From: Clostridia bacterium
GTDB taxonomy: Bacteria; Bacillota; Clostridia; Christensenellales; Aristaeellaceae
Assembly: GCA_017471125.1 (NCBI GenBank)
Contig: JAFUWR010000208.1
Coordinates: forward strand, 1 to 12,164
DNA length: 12,164 nt
Reading direction: 5' to 3'
Each line of letters opens with the position of its first letter. The stretch's first letter is position 1. Below the pieces are notes generated by a model. That model ran no database searches and was not told where the DNA came from. It saw only the letters and a program-made list of their open reading frames with translations. Both the position numbers and the translations under genes were made by a program. This document shows, piece by piece, positions 1 to 6,606 of the stretch.

Positions 1-1967
1 CGGAGGATCTCTCCCTGATCGGCATAGCGATCGTAGGTCTTTCTGTATCCAAACAACAGGACCACTGCCAGGACGATCATCAGGCACAGATACACCAGTA
101 CACCCCGCAATGCGTTTTCGGGAATGTGCTGATAGATCCGCTGTTGATCGATGATGTAATAATAGAGGATGCCATCCTCCTCATCAGACATGCCATACAC
201 CCGGACGCCGTCCATTCGGAAGAAGCCCATGTAGTTGTCCGTAAGCGCCTCGCGCGGCAGTCCCAGGCTGACGGCGGTCTTGCCGATGAAATCCGCCTCG
301 CTGGAGGAGAGGATGCGGCCGGAATCCGGATCGACGCTGAAGCACATGGTGTTGGAGGAGTCGACCGACCGCATGATCTCATCCGTGGACAAGAAGGAAT
401 CGCTCGTCACCCGGTCGGGATCGACAAACATCAGCAGGGCCCAGTAGGTCGCGCCTCGGCCATCGTTACCATTGCGGGGCAGCGAGACGCCGAACACCGA
501 GTGGGTCGATGATGTCTGGGCGTCCGTCACGCGCGCCTTTGAAATCGGCGAAACCCCCTTCAGCAGACGGCAATAATCCTGCATCTCCTCGCCACCGTCG
601 GAGAGCGTCAGCCCGCTGTATGGGGTGTTGGACATGACCTGAGTACCTGTTTCATCATAGACGATCATGTGATCAGCGCCGATGGTCGCGCAGGCGGCGT
701 CCAGCATGGTCGCGTCGATCTGATCTGCTTCGGAACGGATCAACAGGCCGACGGCTTCCGCAGACTCTTCAAAGGTCTTCATCCAAACCTGTTGATATTC
801 CTCCGCCATCGCCCTGTTGGAATCCAAATGCGTTTGCAGCGCTCGAAGCGTTTTTTCCGCCATGCTGCTTGCGTTAAAGCTGGCAAACAGGCATTGCAGG
901 AACACTGATACTCCAGCGATCGCCAGCATACCAAGCATGATGAAGGCCGCCTCGCGCCTGTAGACCATGCGGGGAGAAAAGGTCTTTTTCTGCTCGTCGT
1001 TCAGCTTATGCCGGATGACGAGATTGTAAACGGAGATCGCCCAGGCCAGAAACGCAAACCCGACGATGGCAAACACAGCCAGCAGAAGCGCCGTCCTTTC
1101 GGCGGCCCGTGCGATCGGCTGATCGGAGGGAAGCATGAAGACGGTGACGACTCCCTGATCCTCCGTTTTCCGAAAATAGCACTCGTACTGTTTGCCTTTG
1201 ATCGTCAGGCTTTGGCCTCCCGCCAGCGTCTTTGGATCTGAATCAGTAAAGCGGTCATGCTCGATCTCCGTCGCGCCATAGAGCATTTCCGATGTGATGC
1301 CGAAGTCCTCCGCCGTCTGGTAACCGGCAAAGTCCTCCGAGGCGTACAGGGGTATGGAGGCGGACATGTCCTCTCCATCCAGCAGGACAAACTGGAGGAT
1401 GTATATGCCCAGAGCATCTTCGATCTCCCGGTTGCTCGCGCCTCGCCCGTTCAGGATATAATTGTATTCGAGGCTTTTTCCATAGTCTTCCCATTTCAGG
1501 AAAAAAGCGTCGTCGGACATTTTGTAGTAATAGATGATGTAGCTGTTTTCATCATCGTCAATGGTCACAAACCAACCCTTTTCCTCCTGGAAGGCTTCGG
1601 GATCGATCTGGATACCGACGGGCATGCCCGCGGGCAGCCGGACGCCATCCGAAGCGACGCGGACAACGGCCTGATCCGGGCCGGTGATCTGGTTCTGCGC
1701 GCCGTCAGTGTCCATCGCCTTCAGAGCTTCCCCATACATCTGAACGGTGTTGAGCTTGCTGTCGGTGATCTCATTTTCAACCGTGATTTGAAGCGCGATC
1801 TGTCTTTCCAGCTCCTGCGCGATATCGTAAATATTCATTCGGCTCTGAGTCAGGCTTTGCTCAACGGCCACGGAGGCGTTCCCGGCAAACTGTACGCGGT
1901 AGAACAACACGCAAAGCACGATAACCAAAATCGCTCCACCGATGAGCTTATAGCGCAATTCCTTCAT
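1..1967 (-). CDS. Membrane sensor protein with two extracytoplasmic modules, partial (C-terminus beyond left edge)
   Basis: An open minus-strand frame of 655 codons runs from an ATG at 1967 to the window edge without a stop. The start is supported by AGGGAG nine bases upstream. Four hydrophobic segments are visible: about residues 7-24, 288-312, 338-360 and 620-642. They enclose two long polar regions of about 260 residues each, separated by a short, charged cytoplasmic loop (about 313-337). The second module ends with a stretch like Cache sensor domains (SVDPDSGRILSSSEADFIGK) before the last membrane segment and a charged cytoplasmic start. This topology is typical of bacterial receptors whose output domain (for example a SpoIIE-type phosphatase, GGDEF or histidine kinase) follows the last TM; that part is not in the window, so the output is unknown. 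The ligand is also unknown. Its base composition is less GC-rich than the genes to the right. The reading frame and topology are certain, the sensor role is inferred. Confidence 0.8.
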   Translation of the reverse strand, partial: MKELRYKLIGGAILVIVLCVLFYRVQFAGNASVAVEQSLTQSRMNIYDIAQELERQIALQITVENEITDSKLNTVQMYGEALKAMDTDGAQNQITGPDQAVVRVASDGVRLPAGMPVGIQIDPEAFQEEKGWFVTIDDDENSYIIYYYKMSDDAFFLKWEDYGKSLEYNYILNGRGASNREIEDALGIYILQFVLLDGEDMSASIPLYASEDFAGYQTAEDFGITSEMLYGATEIEHDRFTDSDPKTLAGGQSLTIKGKQYECYFRKTEDQGVVTVFMLPSDQPIARAAERTALLLAVFAIVGFAFLAWAISVYNLVIRHKLNDEQKKTFSPRMVYRREAAFIMLGMLAIAGVSVFLQCLFASFNASSMAEKTLRALQTHLDSNRAMAEEYQQVWMKTFEESAEAVGLLIRSEADQIDATMLDAACATIGADHMIVYDETGTQVMSNTPYSGLTLSDGGEEMQDYCRLLKGVSPISKARVTDAQTSSTHSVFGVSLPRNGNDGRGATYWALLMFVDPDRVTSDSFLSTDEIMRSVDSSNTMCFSVDPDSGRILSSSEADFIGKTAVSLGLPREALTDNYMGFFRMDGVRVYGMSDEEDGILYYYIIDQQRIYQHIPENALRGVLVYLCLMIVLAVVLLFGYRKTYDRYADQGEIL

Positions 1968-2021
1968 ATAGTCGAACTCCCTTCGTGGTACAGGGGGATG
2001 ACCCTAAATCGTGATGGAATC

Positions 2022-2050
2022 ATTATACCATAACAATGTGACCTGAACCG
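2022..2050 (-). promoter_or_regulatory. Sigma-A promoter of the membrane sensor gene
   Basis: On the minus strand an extended -10 (TGG + TATAAT) occupies 2030-2022, about 55 bases upstream of the ATG at 1967. No good -35 is seen at the right distance (around 2050-2045 the minus strand reads CGGTTC), which fits extended -10 promoters. A short inverted repeat, AACCG (2046-2050) and CGGTT (2058-2062), lies over the -35 position. Confidence 0.6.
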
Positions 2051-2111
2051 GGCAGAACGGTTATCTGTGGCGATAGACTGTCGTGGCCGTGCCTCCTGCG
2101 CTTATCGTGTA

Positions 2112-2128
2112 CGCAAATACCGTTTGCG
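2112..2128. promoter_or_regulatory. Inverted repeat overlapping the SRAP -35: candidate operator
   Basis: CGCAAA (2112-2117) and TTTGCG (2123-2128) form a perfect 6-bp dyad with a 5-base spacer. The right arm overlaps the -35 region of the promoter in front of the SRAP operon, the usual place for a repressor site. It resembles the layout, but not the sequence, of Firmicutes LexA boxes (CGAAC-N4-GTTCG). The regulator is not identified. Confidence 0.4.
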
Positions 2129-2152
2129 CGCAGACTGCGGAAGTGGTATAAT
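2124..2152 (+). promoter_or_regulatory. Sigma-A promoter of the SRAP-VWA-MoxR operon
   Basis: A TGG-TATAAT extended -10 lies at 2144-2152. A weak -35 (TTGCGC, 2124-2129) sits 17 bases upstream. The expected transcription start is only about 15 bases before the GTG start, so the leader is short and carries little beyond the ribosome binding site. Confidence 0.65.
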
Positions 2153-2175
2153 GTTGACATTAGGGGGTGAGGGGC

Positions 2176-2769
2176 GTGTGCTGCCGCTACTGGACGGACA
2201 AGTCGCCGGAGCTTCGGGCGATCGTGGAGGAGATGAACCGCTCGCCGCTCATGGACAGGTGGGACGCGGTGACGACCTACGGCGAGATACGCCCCGCGGA
2301 CGTGGCCCCGGTGGTCGCCTCCAACCGGGCGGGGGCGCGGTCGGTGTTCCCGATGAAGTGGGGCTTCACGGGGCGGACGCTGTTGATGAACGCCCGGTCG
2401 GAGACGGCGGCGGAGAAGCCGACCTTCAAGGAGGCCTGGGCGTCCCACCGCTGCGCGGTCCCGGCGTCGTGGTACTTCGAGTGGGAGCACCTTGTGGACG
2501 ATAAGGGCCGAAAGCGCGCCGGCGACCGCTACAAGCTGCGCCCCGCGACCGGCGGGCTGACGTGGCTGTGCGGGCTGTACCGCATCGAGAACGGCCTGCC
2601 CGTGTTCGTCGTACTGACCCGCGCGCCGGGGGACGGCATACGCTTCATCCACGACCGCATGCCGCTGATCCTGCCCGAAGCTCACGTGGGCGAGTGGATA
2701 CGCCCCGGCGCGGACCCGAACGCGCTGGCCCGGGCCGCGGTGACGGACATCGCCTACGAGAAGGGCTGA
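2176..2769 (+). CDS. SOS response-associated peptidase (SRAP/HMCES/YedK family)
   Basis: A 197-residue SRAP protein. The family crosslinks covalently to abasic sites in single-stranded DNA through the N-terminal Cys, shielding them during replication. The GTG at 2176 is chosen over the GTG at 2167 for two reasons. It puts Cys at position 2, exposed after Met removal as the chemistry requires, and AGGGGGTGA at 2162-2170 is correctly spaced for it. The start reads M-C-C-R-Y, where the family usually has M-C-G-R-Y. Other hallmarks are present: MKWGF (60-64), MNARSET with the conserved Asn72, VPASWYFEW with Glu102, and FIHDRMPLIL with His159. Length is normal for a compact member. It heads an operon; the 77-aa gene starts 19 bases after its stop. 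Function is well supported by family knowledge; the Gly-to-Cys change at residue 3 is unusual. Confidence 0.92.
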   Translation: MCCRYWTDKSPELRAIVEEMNRSPLMDRWDAVTTYGEIRPADVAPVVASNRAGARSVFPMKWGFTGRTLLMNARSETAAEKPTFKEAWASHRCAVPASWYFEWEHLVDDKGRKRAGDRYKLRPATGGLTWLCGLYRIENGLPVFVVLTRAPGDGIRFIHDRMPLILPEAHVGEWIRPGADPNALARAAVTDIAYEKG

Positions 2770-2788
2770 CCCTGCGCATGGAGGAAAT

Positions 2789-3022
2789 ATGAGATCGTTG
2801 TTGATCAAGGACACCACCCGTCAGGAGCGCGAGCGCATCGTCGCCGAGTCCATCGGCAACATCGAGGGCGCGTGCGACGGGTGCAGCCCCGGCCTGATCG
2901 AGATGTACCAGGACTACATCGAGGGGCGCATGGAGCTTCGGGAGGTCAACATGGCCTTCAACGCCCGCTACACCTCCGGGGCCGAGGGTCCCGGCCGGGG
3001 CGGGTGCGACTATGCCCGCTGA
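2789..3022 (+). CDS. Conserved-looking small protein of unknown function (77 aa)
   Basis: An ATG at 2789 is preceded by a good ribosome binding site (GGAGG, six bases upstream), 19 bases after the SRAP stop. The predicted protein is acidic and soluble, with no membrane segment or signal peptide. Features that look constrained are a charged N-terminal helix (TTRQERERIVAESIGNIEG), a CDGC pair at residues 30-33 that could bind a metal or form a disulfide, and a helical C-terminal half (MYQDYIEGRMELREVNMAF). I recognise the general type, a small Clostridia protein, but not a function. Its 3' end overlaps the VWA gene start by 11 bases, so the two are probably translationally coupled. Confidence 0.8.
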   Translation: MRSLLIKDTTRQERERIVAESIGNIEGACDGCSPGLIEMYQDYIEGRMELREVNMAFNARYTSGAEGPGRGGCDYAR

Positions 3023-4319
3023 CGCCCGGGCGGCCCTGTCCCGGCACCTGTTCAAAATCGGGGCGGCGTACCCATTCTTGCGGGAGCCCATCGAGCGCTT
3101 GGAGCTGATCGAGGATAAGGATGTCGCGGCCCTCGCCACGGACGGCAGCCGGGTGTTCTACAATACTGGCAAGGTGCCTGCCCCGGCGGACGCGGCGCAT
3201 ATGGTGACCCACTGCCTGTTTCGCCACATGCGCGTGCCCGAGCACGCCGCGCGGCGGCTGTGGGACCTGGCCTGCGACCTGTCCGCGGAGTACCTGCGGG
3301 CGGAGCTGTTCCCCGGCCCGGACGGGCGATTGACCCAGATACAGGTGGCCGACGCGCTGCCGGAGGGGGTCGATCCCCGGTCGGCGGGCGCGGTGTACAG
3401 GGCGCTGTCGGACATGTTCGAGGACGAGCTGGACGAGCTGGCCGACCAGTTTGGCCGGGACGACCACCGCTACTGGCACGCGCCGCCCGCCGGGTGGACG
3501 CCGCCCGAGGCAAAAAGCGGCCCGGGGTGCGGCGGATCAGGCTACGTCAAGCCCGGGGCGCTGACCTACCGCGACTGGCTGGAGGCCGCGACGGCGGCGC
3601 TGTGGCCCTCGGAGGACGAGCTGATCGGCGGCACCTCCACCACCGGGCGCTTCGGCCTCGCCCCCGGCAGCCGCCAGGAGCGCATGCTGCTGCGGGAGGC
3701 GGGGAAGTACGACTTCTCCCGCTACCTGCGCCGCTTCTCTACCACCAGGGAGGAGATGCGGCTGGACCTGGCGGGGTTCGATTACATCCCCTATTACTAC
3801 GGCCTGATGCGCTACGGCAACCTGCCGATGATCGAGCCGCTGGAGTACGCCGAGAGCCACAAGGTGGAGACGCTGGTGATCGCCATCGACACCTCCGGCT
3901 CCTGCAAGCGCCCGACGGTGGAGCGGTTTTTGTCGGAGATCGAGCGCATGCTGATGCGCCACGAGTACTTCTTCGCGAGGATGAACGTCCACATCATGCA
4001 GTGCGACGCCTTCGTGCAGTCCGACGTGGCCATCCACGCCTACGAGGACTGGAAGCGCTACACCAAGGACCTGGTCATCAAGGGGCGCAGCGGCACGGAT
4101 TTCAGGCCGGTGTTCAGGCGGGTGGCGCAATTGCGTGCCCAGGGGGAGCTCAGGCACATGAAGGGGCTTCTGTACTTCACCGACGGCGACGGGGCCTATC
4201 CCCAGGAGAAGCCGCCCTACGAGACCGCCTTCGTGTTTTCGACCCGCAAGGCGCTGGAGCGCAAGCTGCCGGAGTGGATCATCCCGCTGTGCCTGGAGCG
4301 CCCGGACGAGGAGCGATGA
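3012..4319 (+). CDS. VWA-domain protein with degenerate DUF2201-type metallopeptidase N-terminus
   Basis: A 435-residue protein in two parts. The N-terminal part (about 10-270) resembles the DUF2201_N putative metallopeptidase domain: 'AAHMVTHCLFRH' at 61-72 sits where the HExxH zinc motif would be, with WDLACDLSAEYL at 84-95 as the second helix. The motif reads HMVTH, so the catalytic Glu is missing and protease activity is unlikely. The C-terminal part (about 285-430) is a von Willebrand A domain with an apparently complete metal-ion-dependent adhesion site: DTSGS (293-297), Thr362 in GRSGTDF, and TDGDG (390-394). No membrane segment is seen. VWA proteins of this kind pair with MoxR ATPases, here encoded directly downstream. 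No strong ribosome binding site precedes the ATG at 3012; coupling to the overlapping upstream gene is likely. The substrate is unknown. Confidence 0.85.
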   Translation: MPADARAALSRHLFKIGAAYPFLREPIERLELIEDKDVAALATDGSRVFYNTGKVPAPADAAHMVTHCLFRHMRVPEHAARRLWDLACDLSAEYLRAELFPGPDGRLTQIQVADALPEGVDPRSAGAVYRALSDMFEDELDELADQFGRDDHRYWHAPPAGWTPPEAKSGPGCGGSGYVKPGALTYRDWLEAATAALWPSEDELIGGTSTTGRFGLAPGSRQERMLLREAGKYDFSRYLRRFSTTREEMRLDLAGFDYIPYYYGLMRYGNLPMIEPLEYAESHKVETLVIAIDTSGSCKRPTVERFLSEIERMLMRHEYFFARMNVHIMQCDAFVQSDVAIHAYEDWKRYTKDLVIKGRSGTDFRPVFRRVAQLRAQGELRHMKGLLYFTDGDGAYPQEKPPYETAFVFSTRKALERKLPEWIIPLCLERPDEER

Positions 4320-4322
4320 CGA

Positions 4323-5777
4323 ATGAACATACAGGAAGCCAAGCTGGAGATCGCCCGCACGTACCGGGCCTACATCAAGCGAAAGCCCGACGGGAGCCAC
4401 AGGATACCGCCGGAGAAGCAGCGGCCGGTGCTGCTGATCGGCCCGCCGGGCATCGGCAAGACGGCCATCATGAAGCAGATCGCCGAGGAGACGGGCTGCG
4501 GGCTGGTGGCCTATTCCATGACCCACCACACCCGGCAGAGCGCCATCGGCCTGCCGTTCATCTCCAAGAAGGAATACGGCGGAGCCGAATACTCGGTCAC
4601 CGAGTACACCATGAGCGAGATCGTCGCCGCCATCTACGACTACATGCGCGACACGGGGAAGCGAAGCGGCATACTGTTTTTGGACGAGATCAACTGCGTG
4701 TCCGAGACCCTGAGCCCCGTCATGCTCCAATTGTTGCAAAACAAGACCTTCGGCAACGTGCCCCTGCCCGAGGACTGGGTCATCGTCGCCGCCGGGAACC
4801 CGCCGGAGTACAACAAGTCCGTGCGGGAGCTGGACATGGTGACGCTGGACCGGGTCAAGCACATCGACGTGGAGGCCGATCTGGCCATCTGGCAGCGCTA
4901 CGCCCAGGCCCAGGGCGTGCACCCGGCCATACGGACCTACCTGAGCGTCTATCCCGACCACTTCTACAAGATCAAGGACACCGACCGGGGGCAGCTCTTT
5001 GTGACGGCCCGGGGCTGGGAGGATCTGTCGCTGATGCTCGAGGCCTACGAGGAGGACGGCGTGCAGGTGGGGCCGGACTGGTTCCTGCAATACCTGCAAT
5101 ATGACGAGATCGCCCGGTCCTTCGGCCTGTACTACGACCTGTTCACCCGCTTCGCCGGGCGGCTGGCGGGGGAGGGGACCTCGCTGGGCGACATGCTGCT
5201 GGCCGACCTGGATCGGCTCGCCGCCTGCGCGTCCACCGAATGTCTGGCCATCGCGGCGATGCTGTTCCACACTATCGAAGGGGAGGCTGCGCGTCTGGAC
5301 GAGGAACGCCTGCGGCTCGCAAGGCGGCGGGAGCTCCTGTCTCTGCTGCCCGACGACGCGCGCTTTTCCGTCGAGGTCGACGCCCGCGCCTTCTTCGACG
5401 AGAAGCGCCGGGCGGTGGAGATCAAGGTGTCCCACGGCGTGATGAAGCCCGCCGAGGAATACCGGGAGACCGCTGTGCTGGACGCCCTCGAGGCCGACGC
5501 CAACCGCTGGCGGGCGCTGCCGCCGGGGGACAGGCCGGGATTCTCCGCCCATGAGCGGGCGCTGATCGACGCCGCCGAGACGGACCGCGTCGCGTCGGCC
5601 AGGGCCGTGTCCGAGGCCGTCGCGACCGCCTACCGGGTGCTGGACATGTGCCCCCAGGGGCGCAGCGCGACATTGTACCTCACCAACGACCTCGCGGCCT
5701 CCGCGCCCTGCGCCGCGCTGCTCGAGCAGTTCCCTTCGGCGGCGTTCGAGAAGTATAAGCAGGAGATCGAAGTCTGA
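4323..5777 (+). CDS. MoxR-family AAA+ ATPase
   Basis: A 484-residue AAA+ ATPase starting three bases after the VWA stop, with GAGGAG nine bases upstream. Walker A is GPPGIGKT (40-47), Walker B ILFLDE (117-122), sensor 1 is around AAGNPPEYNKS (156-166), and LDRVKHIDV (175-183) fits the arginine-finger region. This is the MoxR-type arrangement, whose members act as chaperones that remodel or load cofactors into partner complexes together with a VWA protein. The C-terminal ~190 residues (about 295-484) are charged and helical and I do not recognise a domain there. It is the last gene of the SRAP operon; the order VWA then ATPase is the reverse of many MoxR-VWA pairs. The ATPase call is certain, the client is unknown. 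Confidence 0.92.
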   Translation: MNIQEAKLEIARTYRAYIKRKPDGSHRIPPEKQRPVLLIGPPGIGKTAIMKQIAEETGCGLVAYSMTHHTRQSAIGLPFISKKEYGGAEYSVTEYTMSEIVAAIYDYMRDTGKRSGILFLDEINCVSETLSPVMLQLLQNKTFGNVPLPEDWVIVAAGNPPEYNKSVRELDMVTLDRVKHIDVEADLAIWQRYAQAQGVHPAIRTYLSVYPDHFYKIKDTDRGQLFVTARGWEDLSLMLEAYEEDGVQVGPDWFLQYLQYDEIARSFGLYYDLFTRFAGRLAGEGTSLGDMLLADLDRLAACASTECLAIAAMLFHTIEGEAARLDEERLRLARRRELLSLLPDDARFSVEVDARAFFDEKRRAVEIKVSHGVMKPAEEYRETAVLDALEADANRWRALPPGDRPGFSAHERALIDAAETDRVASARAVSEAVATAYRVLDMCPQGRSATLYLTNDLAASAPCAALLEQFPSAAFEKYKQEIEV

Positions 5778-5778
5778 C

Positions 5779-5803
5779 CGACGTTCTGTGTCGCTGATTT
5801 TTT
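5779..5803 (+). terminator. Weak possible terminator after the MoxR gene
   Basis: Just past the stop, CGAC (5779-5782) can pair with GTCG (5790-5793), and a run of six T follows at 5798-5803. A 4-bp stem is weak and the T run is four bases away from it, so termination here is uncertain. The tRNA gene downstream has its own promoter. Confidence 0.25.
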
Positions 5804-5807
5804 CACC

Positions 5808-5836
5808 TTGCCAACCCGCGGGAAATGTGGTATAAT
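5808..5836 (+). promoter_or_regulatory. Strong sigma-A promoter of tRNA-Leu
   Basis: TTGCCA (5808-5813), a 17-base spacer, and TATAAT (5831-5836) preceded by TGG. This is near-consensus with an extended -10. The expected start is about 5 bases before the mature tRNA 5' end. It may also drive the toxin-antitoxin pair by read-through. Confidence 0.85.
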
Positions 5837-5848
5837 GGATTCGTTCAT

Positions 5849-5931
5849 GCGGCAGTGGTGGAATGGCAGACACCTCAGACTTAAAATCTGATGTCCGCGA
5901 GGGCGTGCGGGTTCGAGTCCCGCCTGCCGCA
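5849..5931 (+). tRNA. tRNA-Leu (anticodon TAA)
   Basis: An 83-nt class II tRNA. The acceptor stem is GCGGCAG (5849-5855) paired with CTGCCGC (5924-5930), with discriminator A5931. The anticodon arm is TCAGA-CTTAAAA-TCTGA with anticodon TAA, decoding UUA and UUG. The long variable arm (GTCC-GCGA-GGGC) is typical of tRNA-Leu. The T arm is GCGGG-TTCGAGT-CCCGC. The 3' CCA is not encoded. In such a GC-rich genome the UUA codon is rare, so this is probably a low-demand but essential tRNA. No terminator with a T run follows directly. Confidence 0.96.
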
Positions 5932-5942
5932 CGAATCTTCGT

Positions 5943-5970
5943 GCTCTCGATGGTCATTCGGGAGCGAATG
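5943..5970 (+). promoter_or_regulatory. Overlapping alternative hairpins / dyad before the DUF4258 toxin gene
   Basis: Two mutually exclusive structures share bases between the tRNA and the toxin gene. The first is GCTCTCGA (5943-5950) pairing with TCGGGAGC (5958-5965), 8 bp with one G-T pair and a 7-base loop. The second is the dyad CATTCG (5955-5960) / CGAATG (5965-5970) with a 4-base spacer. There is no T run, so it is not a classical terminator. The dyad ends 11 bases before the start codon, so it could be an autoregulatory operator or an RNA element limiting toxin translation. The structures are seen; the role is inferred. Confidence 0.4.
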
Positions 5971-5981
5971 GGGGCGAAGCG

Positions 5982-6281
5982 ATGGAGGTCGACGCGCTGC
6001 GCGAATTGTGCCGCCGCGAGACACTGGTCGTTTCGCTCCATTGTATGAAACGGCTCACCGAGCGCGACATAGGATTATCCGAGGTCATACGGGCCATAAT
6101 GACGGGAGAGATCATCGAGGATTATCCCGACGACTATCCCTATCCAAGCTGCCTGGTCCTCGGCGAGGGTCTGCACGTCGTCGCCGGCGTGGGCGACGGT
6201 CGGCTATGGTTGATCACCGCTTATCGCCCCGACCCGGACCAGTGGGAGGACGACATGAGAACGAGGAGGGTGGCCAGATGA
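5982..6281 (+). CDS. DUF4258 family protein, probable toxin of a type II toxin-antitoxin pair
   Basis: A 99-residue protein starting at the ATG at 5982, with a G-rich ribosome binding site around 5970-5974. It shows DUF4258 features: an N-terminal helix, then VSLHCMKRLTERDIGLSEV (a His and an Arg-rich start of the fold), the EIIEDYPDDYPYPSCLVLG stretch, and a C-terminal strand ending LWLITAYRPDPDQWE. DUF4258 proteins resemble the RelE/BECR ribonuclease fold and are commonly found with YgiT-type zinc-finger antitoxins, as here. The likely activity is mRNA cleavage or translation inhibition, but no catalytic proof can be read from sequence. The stop overlaps the antitoxin start in an ATGA (6278-6281), giving tight translational coupling. 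The toxin-first order is usual for MqsRA-like systems. Confidence 0.82.
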   Translation: MEVDALRELCRRETLVVSLHCMKRLTERDIGLSEVIRAIMTGEIIEDYPDDYPYPSCLVLGEGLHVVAGVGDGRLWLITAYRPDPDQWEDDMRTRRVAR

Positions 6282-6508
6282 AGTGCTTCCGATGCAAGGG
6301 CGAGATGCGCCCGGGCGTGACGACCTTCGTCACCGACAAGGACGATTGCTGCATCGTCATTCGCCGCGTGCCCTGTCTCCAGTGCGACGCCTGCGGCGAG
6401 GTCGCCTTCAATGGCGAAGTGGCCGAGAACCTGGAGCGGCTCGTCAAAGCCGCAAGGCAGACCTTGACCGAGGTCGCCGTCCTGAAATACCCGGAGGCGG
6501 TGGCATGA
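6278..6508 (+). CDS. YgiT/MqsA-type zinc-finger antitoxin
   Basis: A 76-residue protein. Cys3 and Cys6 (CFRC) plus Cys36 and Cys39 (CDAC, within VPCLQCDACG) form the zinc-binding knuckle typical of the YgiT-type domain, with the usual 'RVP' lead into the second pair. It lacks the C-terminal helix-turn-helix of full-length MqsA, so it probably neutralises the toxin but may not bind DNA alone. The short helix after the knuckle (EVAENLERLVKAAR) and the tail TEVAVLKYPEA are as in short YgiT antitoxins. The AGGAGG-like site at 6264-6269 inside the toxin gene sits 8-9 bases ahead of the ATG. A strong terminator follows six bases after the stop. Confidence 0.87.
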   Translation: MKCFRCKGEMRPGVTTFVTDKDDCCIVIRRVPCLQCDACGEVAFNGEVAENLERLVKAARQTLTEVAVLKYPEAVA

Positions 6509-6513
6509 GAAAA

Positions 6514-6547
6514 GCCCGTCACGCAACGACGCGCGGCGGGCATTTTT
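6514..6547 (+). terminator. Rho-independent terminator of the DUF4258/YgiT pair
   Basis: GCCCGTCACGC (6514-6524) pairs with GCGCGGCGGGC (6531-6541) with one A-C mismatch and one G-T pair. The loop is AACGAC. Five T follow at 6543-6547, and AAAA precedes the stem. Confidence 0.88.
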
Positions 6548-6606
6548 ATGTCCAACGGGATAAACCTGTCTCCCTCCGGCTATCCTAACATAAGGAGGTG
6601 ACGCCC

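Noticed and set aside
1257..2033. 258-codon plus-strand ORF over the sensor gene
   Set aside because: It is antisense to the continuous 655-codon sensor frame, which has a start signal, membrane segments and Cache-like sequence; the plus-strand translation shows no family features.
2154..2159. TTGACA just after the SRAP -10
   Set aside because: No -10 hexamer lies 16-18 bases downstream, where the gene has already started.
3260..5104. 614-codon plus-strand ORF in another frame
   Set aside because: Spans the VWA and MoxR genes out of frame, rich in Gly, Arg, Ala and Pro, without domain motifs; the overlapping frames have clear ones.
3537..6041. 834-codon minus-strand ORF across the VWA, MoxR and tRNA genes
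   Set aside because: A product of GC-rich codon bias in the opposite strand; its translation is low-complexity and it reads through a tRNA gene.
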